Both the position numbers and the translations under genes were made by a program. A stretch of DNA of 64,000 bases from an uncultured Bacteroidia bacterium (GTDB lineage: Bacteria; Bacteroidota; Bacteroidia; NS11-12g; UBA9320), in assembly GCA_943789165.1 (NCBI GenBank), contig CALSTB010000003.1, forward strand, positions 255,980-319,979, in the 5' to 3' direction. The notes under the pieces are model-generated. The model was not told where the DNA came from. It saw only the letters and a list, made by a program, of their open reading frames with translations, and ran no database searches. Of this stretch, positions 56,633 through 64,000 are shown in pieces (the stretch's first letter is position 1; the number at the start of each line of letters is the position of its first letter).

Positions 56633-57724
56633 TTATCTTGTTTTTCTTTTGTTCTGAGCGTAGTCGTGAATCACAAACTGGCCTAAATTATCCAAGCCAC
56701 TATAAAAGGCTTTTCCTTTGGCTTCTTCTGTAAATTCGGAAATAAACTGTTGCAAATATGGGTCCTGGGCAATCATGAAAGTCGTTACATTAATTTTTTG
56801 TCTACGACATGAGGCTGCCTCATTTAAAGTCTTGTTTACAATCTTCCGATCCAATCCAAAACTGTTTTGATAGTATCCTCCATTTTCGTTTAAGCAACTT
56901 GGTTTGCCATCGGTAATCATCAAAATTTGTTTGTTTGGGTTACGCTTTCTCTTCAACAAATTTTGAGCGAGCTTCAATCCAGCAACAGTATTTGTATGAT
57001 AGGGCCCAACCTGTAAGTATGGCAAGTCTTTTAGTTTAATTTCCCAAGCGTCATTGCCAAATACAATTATGTCCAAGGTGTCTTTCGGATACTTTGTGCG
57101 TATATATTCTGCCAAGGCCATAGCCACCTTTTTCGCTGGTGTAATTCGATCTTCACCATATAATATCATGCTGTGGCTGATGTCAATCATCAACACAGAA
57201 CTTGTCTGCGTCTTCAGGTCAGTTTCTCTTACAAGTAAATCGTCAGATGACAACATCCAATCATCAGTTCCCATGCGAATCTGAGCGTTTTGCAAACTCT
57301 CTGTTAGGGCAATTTTATCTAAGCCATCTCCAAATTGGTAATGACGCACTTCAGGTTGAATCTCATCCCCTTTACCTGAAAAAGAACTTGAATGATCTCC
57401 CGGTCCGGACTTACGGATCTTTCCAAATATTTCGTTCAAAGCAGTTTGGCGGATGGATTGTTCCATTTTAGAGGATAAGGTGTAATTTTCTGAACCTTCC
57501 TCATTTAGGTACCCCCGTTTTTTCAAATCCTCAATGAAGTCGCCCATGCCGTATGAATCGGTAGTCAGTTTGTGTTCTCTATCGATTTCGTTCATCCAAT
57601 CCAAGGCTTCACCAACGTCTCCACTGGTGTGCACAAGAAGCTCCTTGAAAAGGTTAAACAACCTTTCAAACGGGCCTTTGTTATTCCCTTTAGGAATGAA
57701 TTTTTCAAAATGAATTCCGCGCAT
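56633..57724 (-). CDS. VWA-domain protein, partner of the AAA+ ATPase
   Basis: This protein of about 363 residues is read from M-R-G-I-H-F-E-K-F (57724); the in-frame 57751 start adds nine doubtful residues. The first 170 residues are helical. The von Willebrand A domain has a full MIDAS motif D-I-S-H-S-M (about 181-186), then M-I-T-D-G-K-P-S later, so metal binding is expected. The gene is first in a two-gene operon with the AAA ATPase, two bases apart. The pair probably acts like BchI/BchD or MoxR/VWA systems, but the substrate is unknown. Confidence 0.88.
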   Translation of the reverse strand: MRGIHFEKFIPKGNNKGPFERLFNLFKELLVHTSGDVGEALDWMNEIDREHKLTTDSYGMGDFIEDLKKRGYLNEEGSENYTLSSKMEQSIRQTALNEIFGKIRKSGPGDHSSSFSGKGDEIQPEVRHYQFGDGLDKIALTESLQNAQIRMGTDDWMLSSDDLLVRETDLKTQTSSVLMIDISHSMILYGEDRITPAKKVAMALAEYIRTKYPKDTLDIIVFGNDAWEIKLKDLPYLQVGPYHTNTVAGLKLAQNLLKRKRNPNKQILMITDGKPSCLNENGGYYQNSFGLDRKIVNKTLNEAASCRRQKINVTTFMIAQDPYLQQFISEFTEEAKGKAFYSGLDNLGQFVIHDYAQNKRKTR

Positions 57725-57896
57725 GAGTATCGACTTTGGTAAAAGTACCATTTATTCAAACAGAACCATACGTTAATTGTTTTGCTAAACCGTTGGGAGT
57801 CAGTTCTGTAATCGCAATGTCAAATGGTAAAAATCATAAATCTTTTACGGACTGAATGCGTTATCTTTATACGTGAAAAGATAAAATACACTTACA

Positions 57897-58073
57897 ATGA
57901 CGAATTTAGCTTGCCCCAACTGCCACCATCACAAGTTTGAAATCAAACCTGTCTCTGGCAACAAATTACTTGACAAAATTGAAAAAACGCTGGTAGCCGT
58001 AGGCTTCCCAACTAAATGGTTTCACAACATTTTGATGCGTTGTAAAACTTGTAAATATTACTGGAGGGCTTAG
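57897..58073 (+). CDS. 58-residue zinc-ribbon protein
   Basis: Four cysteines in two pairs (C-P-N-C near residue 6 and C-K-T-C near 49) frame a short basic middle with several His, the pattern of a zinc ribbon. There is no signal peptide. The codon pattern is even and the reading frame is intact from ATG 57897 to TAG 58071-58073. It sits alone in the gap after the divergent VWA gene, with its stop 3 bases before the convergent DUF4468 stop. Its function is unknown; it is too short to be found by common ORF cut-offs. Confidence 0.72.
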   Translation: MTNLACPNCHHHKFEIKPVSGNKLLDKIEKTLVAVGFPTKWFHNILMRCKTCKYYWRA

Positions 58074-58076
58074 GGC

Positions 58077-58610
58077 CTACCAATCATCTTTCTTTTCGGC
58101 TTCGCCGACCTTCATATAGCTTTCCAAACTTTCAGTCAGTTCGTCAAAGTATTTAATCGTTTGTTCTATATATGAAGTATACTCTTCCTTGTTATAGTTG
58201 TTCTGAGTTGAATCCGCCCATTGGCTTACATCATAGTATGATGGTTTTTCCCATCTAATGGCATCAATAAAATATCTGTATTTCCCGTCTTTAAATTGAA
58301 GTGTGATTTGGTATGACACGAATCCAGCATTTGGATTAACATGTCCTTTGTTTTCAACACGCGATAATTTATACCTCGCACGTCCCACAATTTTCCCACC
58401 TTCAGCATCTTGTGTTTTCATCACACCATTTGGATTGGTGTAATACTTATTAATCCAGGCGATACCTCTATCATACAATTGTTTGGTGGTGAGGCCAGCG
58501 ATATCTGATCCATTTGTGTATTCGGCTTTACCAGATTCATTTGTTGGTATTTCTTGAGCACTTACAAAACTTGCAATTAGCAAAAAGGCGATTGTTTGTA
58601 ATATCTTCAT
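58077..58610 (-). CDS. DUF4468-like secreted protein
   Basis: This 177-residue protein has a signal peptide (F-V-S-A-Q) and one small beta-rich domain. Features include L-Y-D-R-G-I-A-W-I-N-K-Y-Y, K-I-V-G-R-A-R-Y-K-L, Y-Q-I-T-L-Q-F-K-D-G-K-Y-R-Y-F-I-D-A and a C-terminal helix. This order fits DUF4468 (two-strand, TBP-like, as recalled). It is probably periplasmic or outer-membrane-associated. It is convergent with the zinc-ribbon gene. Confidence 0.78.
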   Translation of the reverse strand: MKILQTIAFLLIASFVSAQEIPTNESGKAEYTNGSDIAGLTTKQLYDRGIAWINKYYTNPNGVMKTQDAEGGKIVGRARYKLSRVENKGHVNPNAGFVSYQITLQFKDGKYRYFIDAIRWEKPSYYDVSQWADSTQNNYNKEEYTSYIEQTIKYFDELTESLESYMKVGEAEKKDDW

Positions 58611-58702
58611 TTGTGAATGTGTAATTTAAGAACGCAATTTATTTGTTTTGATTATCTATTCCATAAACTGTTCCAAACTTGTTTCCGTAATTCAACATAG
58701 CC

Positions 58703-58710
58703 TACTTTTG
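58703..58710 (+). promoter_or_regulatory. -7 box (TACTTTTG) for the ACP phosphodiesterase-like gene
   Basis: TACTTTTG matches TAnnTTTG and ends only 4 bases before the GTG start at 58715. A TTG lies about 21 bases upstream (58679-58681). It is one of several promoters here that predict leaderless messages. Confidence 0.58.
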
Positions 58711-58714
58711 TTGC

Positions 58715-59365
58715 GTGAATTTTTTATCTCATTACTACTTTGATAGCATCCCAGGCAAACCATACTTTAATCTAGGTTTAATTTTTCCTGACATCCTGCG
58801 AAATTTTGTGAGAGGTAGTAAATTGAACCTTACCATCGAAATGAACGATGCTCCAGATCAAGCCGAGTTATTAAAGGGTTGTATTCAGCACGTACAAAGT
58901 GATAAAGTGTTTCATGCTTGGCAAGGCTTTCACGATTCAATGGATTTCGTAACCCAAAACATTCGAGCAAGTGAACATGACATTGACAAAGATTGGTTCA
59001 TTTCACACATACTTGTCGAGCTAACGATGGATCATTACCTCATTAAAAAACATGATACGCTGGCTAGTAAGCTATACACGGATTTTGAAATGGTAGATAC
59101 CGTTCAAATGCATTCTTTCCTTCAACGTCATGATTTCTCTAACTTTGATTTATTCCAGAATGGTTTTGACCGTTTTATGAAGGTTCGGTATCTTGAATCC
59201 TACACAGAAGAAGATAATATTGTGTACGCTTTAGGTCGAATTTGTACTAAAATGAAACTACAACCGTTCTCGGAAGTACAAAAGCAATTACTTAAATCAA
59301 TCGTTCAAGCATTGACATTAAAAATGCCTGCGCTGGTTGCAGAACTCAAAGTTGAATTGAAATAA
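58715..59365 (+). CDS. ACP phosphodiesterase-like (AcpH/DUF479) protein
   Basis: This 216-residue soluble protein starts at GTG 58715 with the family opening M-N-F-L-S-H-Y-Y, followed by G-L-I-F-P-D-I-L-R-N-F and a run of helices with conserved His/Asp (L-V-E-L-T-M-D-H-Y-L-I). AcpH removes phosphopantetheine from acyl carrier protein. The divergence is large, so the substrate is only inferred. The stop overlaps the PorV2 ATG in TAATG, so the two are co-translated. Confidence 0.75.
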   Translation: MNFLSHYYFDSIPGKPYFNLGLIFPDILRNFVRGSKLNLTIEMNDAPDQAELLKGCIQHVQSDKVFHAWQGFHDSMDFVTQNIRASEHDIDKDWFISHILVELTMDHYLIKKHDTLASKLYTDFEMVDTVQMHSFLQRHDFSNFDLFQNGFDRFMKVRYLESYTEEDNIVYALGRICTKMKLQPFSEVQKQLLKSIVQALTLKMPALVAELKVELK

Positions 59366-60441
59366 TGAAAAAATCACTGCTTTCTATACTACTCGTATTT
59401 ATCACTGTTTCGTGCTTCGGGCAGGGTACTCCAAAATATTCCAATGAATTTTTATTTGTCGGTGTTGGAGCAAAAGGCTTTGGCATGTCGCAATCTGTTG
59501 TTGCATCAGTTGATGACGTAACCGCGGGTTACTGGAACCCAGCAGGTCTTGTGCATCTTAAAGACAAAATTCAGTTGAGTTATATGCACTCAAATTATTT
59601 TGCGGGTATTGCCAATTACGATTATAGCGGTCTTGCGTTTAAAGCTGGAGAAAACAATGTAATGGCTTTTTCATTTGTAAGAATGGGCGTTGACGGCATA
59701 CCGAACACGTTAGACATTTGGAAAAACGGACAGTTAAATTATGATTTGATTACCGAATTCTCAGCCGTAGACTATTCATTTATGTTTAGCTATGCACAAA
59801 AATTATTAAAAGATGGTCTGAGCTTTGGTGGTACTGCCAAAATAATTAGAAGAAAAGCTGGTGAATTTGCATCCGCTTGGGGATTCGGAATCGACGCTGG
59901 ATTACAATATAAACTTGAAAACAATTGGCGATTTGCCTTAGTGGCAAGAGACGTAACCAGCACATTTAACGCATGGAACTTTACGTTTACCGACGCTCAA
60001 AAAGAGGTGTTGACACAGCAAAACCAAGAATTGCCTCAAAACTCATTGGAAATAACGTTACCTCGACTCATTTTAGGTGCTGCGAAGCGAATTGAATTTG
60101 GCGATGACTATACATTCGATGCTGAATTAAATGCAGACCTAACGACTGATGGAAAACGTAACACGGTGATTAAAACCGATGTAGTCAGTGTTGACCCTCA
60201 CTTAGGAATCCAATTTGGCTATGCAGATTTAGTGTTTTTGAGAGGTGGGGTTGGGAATGTTCAAAAAGTAACCGACATCGATAACAAAGAATTATGGTCA
60301 TTTCAACCCAACATTGGTGTTGGTGTGAACCTTGACAAATTTGCAATAGATTATGCCATGGCGAATGTAGCGTCAACAGCAGCGACGAATTATTCTCATG
60401 TATTTTCTATTCGATTCAAAATAAACTCAAGCGAAGATTAA
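59365..60441 (+). CDS. PorV/PorQ-family outer-membrane protein (PorV2-like)
   Basis: This 358-residue outer-membrane barrel has a signal peptide (V-S-C-F-G-Q). The N-terminal signature K-Y-S-N-E-F-L-F-V-G-V-G-A-K-G-F-G-M-S-Q-S and D-D-V-T-A-G-Y-W-N-P-A-G-L is typical of PorV2 proteins. It ends S-I-R-F-K-I-N-S-S-E-D rather than in a terminal Phe. PorV-family proteins shuttle T9SS cargo to the attachment complex. It is translated from TAATG after the AcpH-like gene and precedes the acyl-CoA dehydrogenase. Confidence 0.88.
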   Translation: MKKSLLSILLVFITVSCFGQGTPKYSNEFLFVGVGAKGFGMSQSVVASVDDVTAGYWNPAGLVHLKDKIQLSYMHSNYFAGIANYDYSGLAFKAGENNVMAFSFVRMGVDGIPNTLDIWKNGQLNYDLITEFSAVDYSFMFSYAQKLLKDGLSFGGTAKIIRRKAGEFASAWGFGIDAGLQYKLENNWRFALVARDVTSTFNAWNFTFTDAQKEVLTQQNQELPQNSLEITLPRLILGAAKRIEFGDDYTFDAELNADLTTDGKRNTVIKTDVVSVDPHLGIQFGYADLVFLRGGVGNVQKVTDIDNKELWSFQPNIGVGVNLDKFAIDYAMANVASTAATNYSHVFSIRFKINSSED

Positions 60442-60455
60442 TCGTTAGTTGACAT

Positions 60456-61301
60456 ATGAAAGTAGGCATTGTAGGAGCAGGAACCATGGGGGCAGGAATA
60501 GCGCAAGTTTGTGCAATGGCAGGTCATGAAGTAATCTTGTTTGATTTAAATCCCAAAGCAGTTGAAAACGCACGTGCGTCCATTACTAAAAATTTAGATA
60601 AAGGTATCAGCCTTGGTAAGACGACGGAAGAAATTAAATCTACCGCCTTAAATCTGCTATCAACTACGTTTAACCTCGAAGATTTAAAAGTAGATTTGGT
60701 GATTGAAGCCATTGTTGAACGACTGGATGTAAAGGTGAAGCTATTTAAAGAATTGGCTGAAATTAACGGCGAAAAAACCATTCTCGCGACCAATACATCG
60801 TCAATACCCATAACCCAAATATCGGCTGCCATCCCTCACCCTGAGAGAGTAGTCGGCATACATTTCTTTAATCCAGCACATATCATGCGATTGGTTGAAG
60901 TAGTTAGCGGTGCACATACTTCAGAAGAAGTGGCCAAAACAGCTTTTGATCTTGTCAAGCAGATCAAAAAAACACCGATTATGGCCAAGGATTCTCCAGG
61001 ATTCATTGTAAATCGGGTAGCTAGGCACTATTACGTTGAAGGACTAAAGGTTTTAGAAGAAAATGTGGCGACACATGAAGACATTGATGCCTTGTTAGAA
61101 TCAAGTGGATTTAAAATGGGTCCGTTTAGGTTAATGGACTTAATTGGTGTAGAAACCAATTTCTCTGTAACAGAATCTATGTATAACCTATTTTACCAAG
61201 ACAGTAAGTTTAGGCCAAGCAGAATTCAAAAACAAAAAGTAGACGCAGGACATCATGGACGAAAGTCTGGTAAAGGATTTTACACCTATGCGAAGAATTA
61301 G
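60456..61301 (+). CDS. 3-hydroxyacyl-CoA (3-hydroxybutyryl-CoA) dehydrogenase
   Basis: This 281-residue NAD-dependent dehydrogenase has Rossmann motif V-G-A-G-T-M-G-A-G-I-A-Q-V near residue 5. Then come T-N-T-S-S-I-P-I-T and the catalytic H-F-F-N-P-A-H-I-M-R-L-V-E-V-V, with D-S-P-G-F-I-V-N-R beyond. Short-chain substrates are likely from size, in fatty-acid or butyrate-type metabolism. Its end overlaps the Rieske-like gene by 14 bases. Confidence 0.93.
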   Translation: MKVGIVGAGTMGAGIAQVCAMAGHEVILFDLNPKAVENARASITKNLDKGISLGKTTEEIKSTALNLLSTTFNLEDLKVDLVIEAIVERLDVKVKLFKELAEINGEKTILATNTSSIPITQISAAIPHPERVVGIHFFNPAHIMRLVEVVSGAHTSEEVAKTAFDLVKQIKKTPIMAKDSPGFIVNRVARHYYVEGLKVLEENVATHEDIDALLESSGFKMGPFRLMDLIGVETNFSVTESMYNLFYQDSKFRPSRIQKQKVDAGHHGRKSGKGFYTYAKN

Positions 61302-61740
61302 TATCATACTATGTATTGCATTCATCGCTTCGTCATGTGGCGACAATACACCCACAAACGGACAAGTATTTATACCTGACGTTCCGGTGAGTATAACTGT
61401 GAATATGGAATTGCCCTCGCACTACCATTTGCAAAATTTAGGAGGATATTCATTGTTGGATGGAGGACATAGAGGAATTTTCTTAGTCCACAATTTTGAC
61501 GACGAATATTATGCCTTAGAAAGGACGTGTACCTTTACTCCAGACAACGCGTGTGCGCATATTCAGATAGACACATCCAACATCCAACTGCGGTGCGGGA
61601 CCTATGCCCAAGATACGTTTGCCCAATGTTGTCAAAGCTTATACAGCTTTGATGGATTTGTGCTTCAGGGGCCAAGTCAGTTTGCTTTAAAGCGTTACAA
61701 TGTTTTTAAGAATGGAAGTTTGCTAACCATTCGTAACTAG
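61288..61740 (+). CDS. Rieske-like lipoprotein lacking ligand histidines
   Basis: This 150-residue lipoprotein is read from ATG 61288, inside the end of the dehydrogenase gene; lipobox A-S-S-C (Cys17). The body matches the layout of small Bacteroidota Rieske-like proteins: L-G-G-Y-S-L-L-D-G-G-H-R-G-I-F-L-V, A-L-E-R-T-C-T-F-T-P, L-R-C-G, C-C-Q-S-L-Y-S-F-D-G, L-Q-G-P-S. The CXH and CXXH pairs that bind the [2Fe-2S] cluster are absent; only cysteines remain. It is probably a cluster-free or differently liganded relative. Confidence 0.7.
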   Translation: MRRISIILCIAFIASSCGDNTPTNGQVFIPDVPVSITVNMELPSHYHLQNLGGYSLLDGGHRGIFLVHNFDDEYYALERTCTFTPDNACAHIQIDTSNIQLRCGTYAQDTFAQCCQSLYSFDGFVLQGPSQFALKRYNVFKNGSLLTIRN

Positions 61741-61837
61741 TCGATTTTAGAGTCTCTATTTAGTGTTTCTTAAACACATATTCTAAGTTTAAATCAAATA
61801 TTTATTAGATAATTCGCCATTATCCCTTATTTAATGG

Positions 61838-61845
61838 TATTTTTG
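61838..61845 (+). promoter_or_regulatory. -7 box (TATTTTTG) for the cold-shock gene
   Basis: TATTTTTG matches TAnnTTTG and ends 19 bases before the cspA-like ATG. The leader would be too short for the long thermosensing leader known from E. coli cspA. Confidence 0.58.
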
Positions 61846-61864
61846 CGACTTAATAATTTATTTA

Positions 61865-62056
61865 ATGAGTACTGGAACAGTAAAATTTTTCAATAATTCC
61901 AAAGGATTTGGTTTTATCACACCGGAAGACGGTGGTAAGGACGTTTTCGTCCATGTTAATGGTTTAACCGATGAGATTACAGAGGGTGACAAAGTAAGCT
62001 ACGACGTAGAAGAAGGCAGAAAAGGGTTAAACGCTGTTAATGTAAAAATCGTTTAA
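61865..62056 (+). CDS. Cold-shock protein
   Basis: This 63-residue OB-fold RNA chaperone has RNP1 K-G-F-G-F-I and RNP2 D-V-F-V-H-V, plus the G-T-V-K-F-F-N start. The full family length and both nucleic-acid faces are present. It is single-gene, between a TATTTTTG box and a strong terminator. It is not necessarily cold-induced; many members are constitutive. Confidence 0.96.
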   Translation: MSTGTVKFFNNSKGFGFITPEDGGKDVFVHVNGLTDEITEGDKVSYDVEEGRKGLNAVNVKIV

Positions 62057-62084
62057 TCTCAATTCTTTAAGATATTGAAATCGA

Positions 62085-62112
62085 AAGCCTATCACAGTTG
62101 ATAGGCTTTTTT
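62085..62112 (+). terminator. Rho-independent terminator after the cold-shock gene
   Basis: AAGCCTATCA (62085-62094) pairs perfectly with TGATAGGCTT (62099-62108) around CAGT, with a T-run to 62112. Confidence 0.93.
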
Positions 62113-62174
62113 GTTGCCTAAAATTTCGAAAATCTATCACCGCAACGTATCTTTAGCACCAGAAAATTGATATT

Positions 62175-62657
62175 TTGACCAAAGAAGAAACCATCTACCA
62201 TTTTTATTCAAGCCTAGGATCTGGCGATGTCAATGCCATGATTAGTTGTTATCACCCCGAAGTTGTGTTTGAAGACCCCGTTTTTGGCGAGCTCCGCGGA
62301 GACCGCGTTTCAAATATGTGGCGAATGCTGCTTAACAATGCGGAAACTCCTCCAACAATTAAGGTAGAAGGCATGCAGCTATTACGTGGTACAGTAGGAT
62401 GTATTTGGACCGCAAAATATACGTATGGTAAAAACAAACGTACGATTCACAACGTAGTAGAATCGCACTTTGTGTTTAAGGGAGATCTTATCATCGACCA
62501 TAGAGACAAATTCGACCTGTATATTTGGATTAAGCAAGCTGCAGGTATGGCTGGATTTCTATTCGGTTGGACTAAGCCATATCACAAAGCCCTGAGAAAA
62601 AAAACCAATCGTTACTTAGATAAGTTTATAAAAAAGCAGAGTGTTTCTCAAAAATGA
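62175..62657 (+). CDS. NTF2-like (SnoaL-type) protein
   Basis: This 160-residue protein has no signal peptide. The start is TTG 62175. The NTF2-like cone fold is shown by E-E-T-I-Y-H-F-Y-S-S-L-G-S-G-D-V-N-A-M-I-S-C-Y-H-P-E-V-V-F, then E-D-P-V-F-G-E-L-R-G and V-V-E-S-H-F-V-F. The C-terminal extension is basic (K-K-T-N-R-Y-L-D-K-F). It may bind a small hydrophobic ligand or act as an enzyme; no catalytic set is recognised. Confidence 0.85.
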   Translation: MTKEETIYHFYSSLGSGDVNAMISCYHPEVVFEDPVFGELRGDRVSNMWRMLLNNAETPPTIKVEGMQLLRGTVGCIWTAKYTYGKNKRTIHNVVESHFVFKGDLIIDHRDKFDLYIWIKQAAGMAGFLFGWTKPYHKALRKKTNRYLDKFIKKQSVSQK

Positions 62658-62711
62658 AGACAATCGGATTGAGTTTTATACGCTTGTTTTCTATTTCCCT
62701 ATAAGCTATAA

Positions 62712-63185
62712 ATGGCTAGGTATTGTTTCAAAAGGAAGTTTGGATTTGTTAATATGACACCAGATGCGATTTACTTGACAAGTACTGGAAACTGGACTGA
62801 AATCGATCGTTTATCCGAAAAATCTAAAGCATCTATAAAGAAAAACGCGTGGCGCAAAACAAGAATAAAGCTCTTCCTTTATCCAAGCTTATTAGTACTT
62901 GCCGGCATTGTCATTTCAGAAATGAGTCACCTTAACCTTATGTCAGTTTCGTTAATCGCCGGTGTTGCTGGTGGTGTCGCCTTGATAAAGTATTTCTCAA
63001 GTGACTTAGGAAATGTATATAAAATTCCGGTAGATAAAATCATACGTACCGAAATCTCCGACTCCGATGTCACCATTTACTTCCTCGATTCAGGGGGGAA
63101 ACCAACAGAAGAAGAAATTTTTGAACTTGAAAATGAAGCCATTGAAAAACTGGCAAAATGGGCCAACGAATTTCCAACCAAGTAA
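62712..63185 (+). CDS. Hypothetical two-TM membrane protein
   Basis: This 157-residue protein has a basic N-terminal 50 residues. Two predicted membrane segments follow (L-F-L-Y-P-S-L-L-V-L-A-G-I-V-I and L-M-S-V-S-L-I-A-G-V-A-G-G-V-A), then a cytoplasmic acidic tail. The arrangement recalls YcxB-like proteins but no motif confirms it. It lies 129 bases before rimP and is not obviously part of that operon. Confidence 0.68.
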   Translation: MARYCFKRKFGFVNMTPDAIYLTSTGNWTEIDRLSEKSKASIKKNAWRKTRIKLFLYPSLLVLAGIVISEMSHLNLMSVSLIAGVAGGVALIKYFSSDLGNVYKIPVDKIIRTEISDSDVTIYFLDSGGKPTEEEIFELENEAIEKLAKWANEFPTK

Positions 63186-63244
63186 GCCCTGAAACACCTA
63201 TAAAAATCCCTTTTATATTTATTTTATAAATTGAAGTAAAATTC

Positions 63245-63252
63245 TATCTTTG
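63245..63252 (+). promoter_or_regulatory. -7 box (TATCTTTG) for rimP-nusA
   Basis: TATCTTTG matches TAnnTTTG and lies 62 bases before the rimP ATG, upstream of the terminator-like hairpin. The transcript would start near 63258 and must pass the hairpin to reach rimP. Confidence 0.6.
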
Positions 63253-63272
63253 CAGCGTTAGTAAGAGATAGG

Positions 63273-63303
63273 AAAGAGGGAATTTAAATTCCCTCTTTTT
63301 TTT
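63273..63303 (+). promoter_or_regulatory. Terminator-like hairpin in the rimP leader (attenuator candidate)
   Basis: AAAGAGGGAATTT (63273-63285) and AAATTCCCTCTTT (63286-63298) form a perfect 26-base palindrome followed by a T-run to 63303. It sits after the promoter and 12 bases before the rimP ATG. It could stop transcription after about 45 bases, an attenuator-like arrangement. It could instead end stray transcripts from the upstream gene. Confidence 0.6.
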
Positions 63304-63314
63304 ACGCAAAGAAT

Positions 63315-63782
63315 ATGACGCTGGTCGATACTATAAAATCATTGGTTGAGGAAGAACTTCAAGATTCTCCTTATTTCCTTGTGGATATAGTTGGTGGTGA
63401 CCGAAGCAGAAAAATTCGAGTATTGATTGATGGTGACGAAGGAGTTACGGTTGATCAATGTTCTAAAGTGAGTCGTTCTGTATCTAAAGTGGTGGATGAA
63501 GAAACCTTTGAGGCAGACCCATTTATTTTAGAAGTGTCGAGTCCAGGAGCTGATGAACCTTTGATAAACAAAAGGCAATACAACAAGCACATTGGACGGA
63601 AACTGGATGTGGAAACGGCTGAAGGCGTAAAACAATACAAACTTATTGACGTGGTTGCTGATGGCATCATCGGAGCACCTGTTTTAGACAAGAAACAAAA
63701 GAAAAATAAAATAACGGCCGACCCAGTTACGATTGGATTCGGTGACATAATAACTTCAACTGTAGTATTATCTTTTAAGTAA
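63315..63782 (+). CDS. rimP: Ribosome maturation factor RimP
   Basis: This 155-residue protein is needed for 30S subunit maturation. The N-terminal domain has F-L-V-D-I-V-G-G, then the dimer-strand region I-R-V-L-I-D-G-D-E-G-V-T-V-D-Q-C, S-R-S-V-S-K-V-V and L-E-V-S-S-P-G. The SH3-like C-terminal part includes K-L-D-V-E-T-A. nusA starts 6 bases after the stop, the usual rimP-nusA order. Confidence 0.95.
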   Translation: MTLVDTIKSLVEEELQDSPYFLVDIVGGDRSRKIRVLIDGDEGVTVDQCSKVSRSVSKVVDEETFEADPFILEVSSPGADEPLINKRQYNKHIGRKLDVETAEGVKQYKLIDVVADGIIGAPVLDKKQKKNKITADPVTIGFGDIITSTVVLSFK

Positions 63783-63788
63783 AAGTAT

Positions 63789-64000
63789 ATGACTTTAGGA
63801 CTAGTAGAATCGTTTGCGGAATTCAAAGAATTCAAAAACATCGACAGAGCCACGATGATGGCTGTAATGGAAGATGTATTCCGAAGCATGCTTCGTAAGA
63901 AATATGGCGATGACTCTAATTTTGACATCATCATCAATACAGATCAAGGTGATTTAGAAATCTACCGAAATCGAAAAATTGTTGATATGGATGAAGTAGA
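63789..64000 (+). CDS. nusA: Transcription termination/antitermination factor NusA (N-terminal part, partial)
   Basis: The frame is open from ATG 63789 to the window end (about 70 codons). The start L-V-E-S-F-A-E-F-K-E-F-K-N-I-D-R and M-M-A-V-M-E-D-V-F-R-S-M-L-R-K-K-Y-G are the NusA N-terminal domain, which contacts RNA polymerase. The gene follows rimP by 6 bases and continues outside the window; infB is expected downstream from general synteny. Confidence 0.92.
   Translation, partial: MTLGLVESFAEFKEFKNIDRATMMAVMEDVFRSMLRKKYGDDSNFDIIINTDQGDLEIYRNRKIVDMDEV

Overview
The window is about 64 kb of chromosome from a Bacteroidota bacterium, most likely of the order Flavobacteriales (marine Crocinitomicaceae/Cryomorphaceae-like; the family is inference). 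The evidence is AT-rich DNA, TAnnTTTG promoter boxes, type IX secretion (T9SS) proteins (PorP/SprF, PorV2-like, PorE-like OmpA, type A and type B sorting domains), class III glutamine synthetase, DUF4197, DUF5777 and DUF6029 proteins, and many lipoproteins with the lipid cysteine near residue 19. Most of the window is core genome, densely packed, with several convergent stops abutting at TAATTA.

Layout. 1-4.1 kb: periplasmic folding factors (three PPIase-family genes) and a MoxR ATPase. 4.2-5.4 kb: a GAF histidine kinase broken by a frameshift. 5.4-10.3 kb: a type B T9SS surface protein with its PorP/SprF partner, which carries a SPOR domain. 10.4-13.8 kb: ligA, a small conserved gene and dapA. 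13.9-15.9 kb: lipoprotein c-type cytochromes and a frameshifted DUF5777 barrel. 16-18.7 kb: an unknown lipoprotein and a DUF6029 barrel. 18.7-19.6 kb: a repeat array and inverted arm beside a GxxExxY nuclease-like gene. 19.6-29.3 kb: lhgO, prfA, glutamine synthetase III, a PorE-like OmpA protein ending in a degenerate retropepsin-like domain, purM and rlmN. 29.4-42.2 kb: T9SS cargo, an L-threonine dehydrogenase and a glycosyltransferase, anmK, an amino-acid dehydrogenase, a C-terminal processing protease, small lipoproteins, der and era.

42.2-45.2 kb is the accessory region. It has an initiator tRNA gene preceded by four degenerate tRNA-derived units in an alternating array behind a single visible promoter box, followed by a truncated DUF3987 mobile-element gene interrupted by an intact IS3-family element. 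From 45.3 kb core genes resume: a DUF4197 lipoprotein, a frameshifted MltD-like transglycosylase, HscA, a redoxin, a LytTR regulator, a T9SS protein with eight Ig-like repeats, a MORN-repeat protein, an AAA/VWA pair, a 58-residue zinc-ribbon protein, PorV2, 3-hydroxyacyl-CoA dehydrogenase, a Rieske-like lipoprotein without ligand histidines, a cold-shock protein, and the rimP-nusA operon with a terminator-like hairpin in its leader.

The strongest candidate for something undescribed is the tRNA-fMet-derived array. Its hairpins are kept by wobble-compatible changes, including two GNRA tetraloops, which suggests a structured RNA or RNA precursor rather than random decay. Three genes carry single frameshifts at different sites; these may be sequencing errors or real inactivation.
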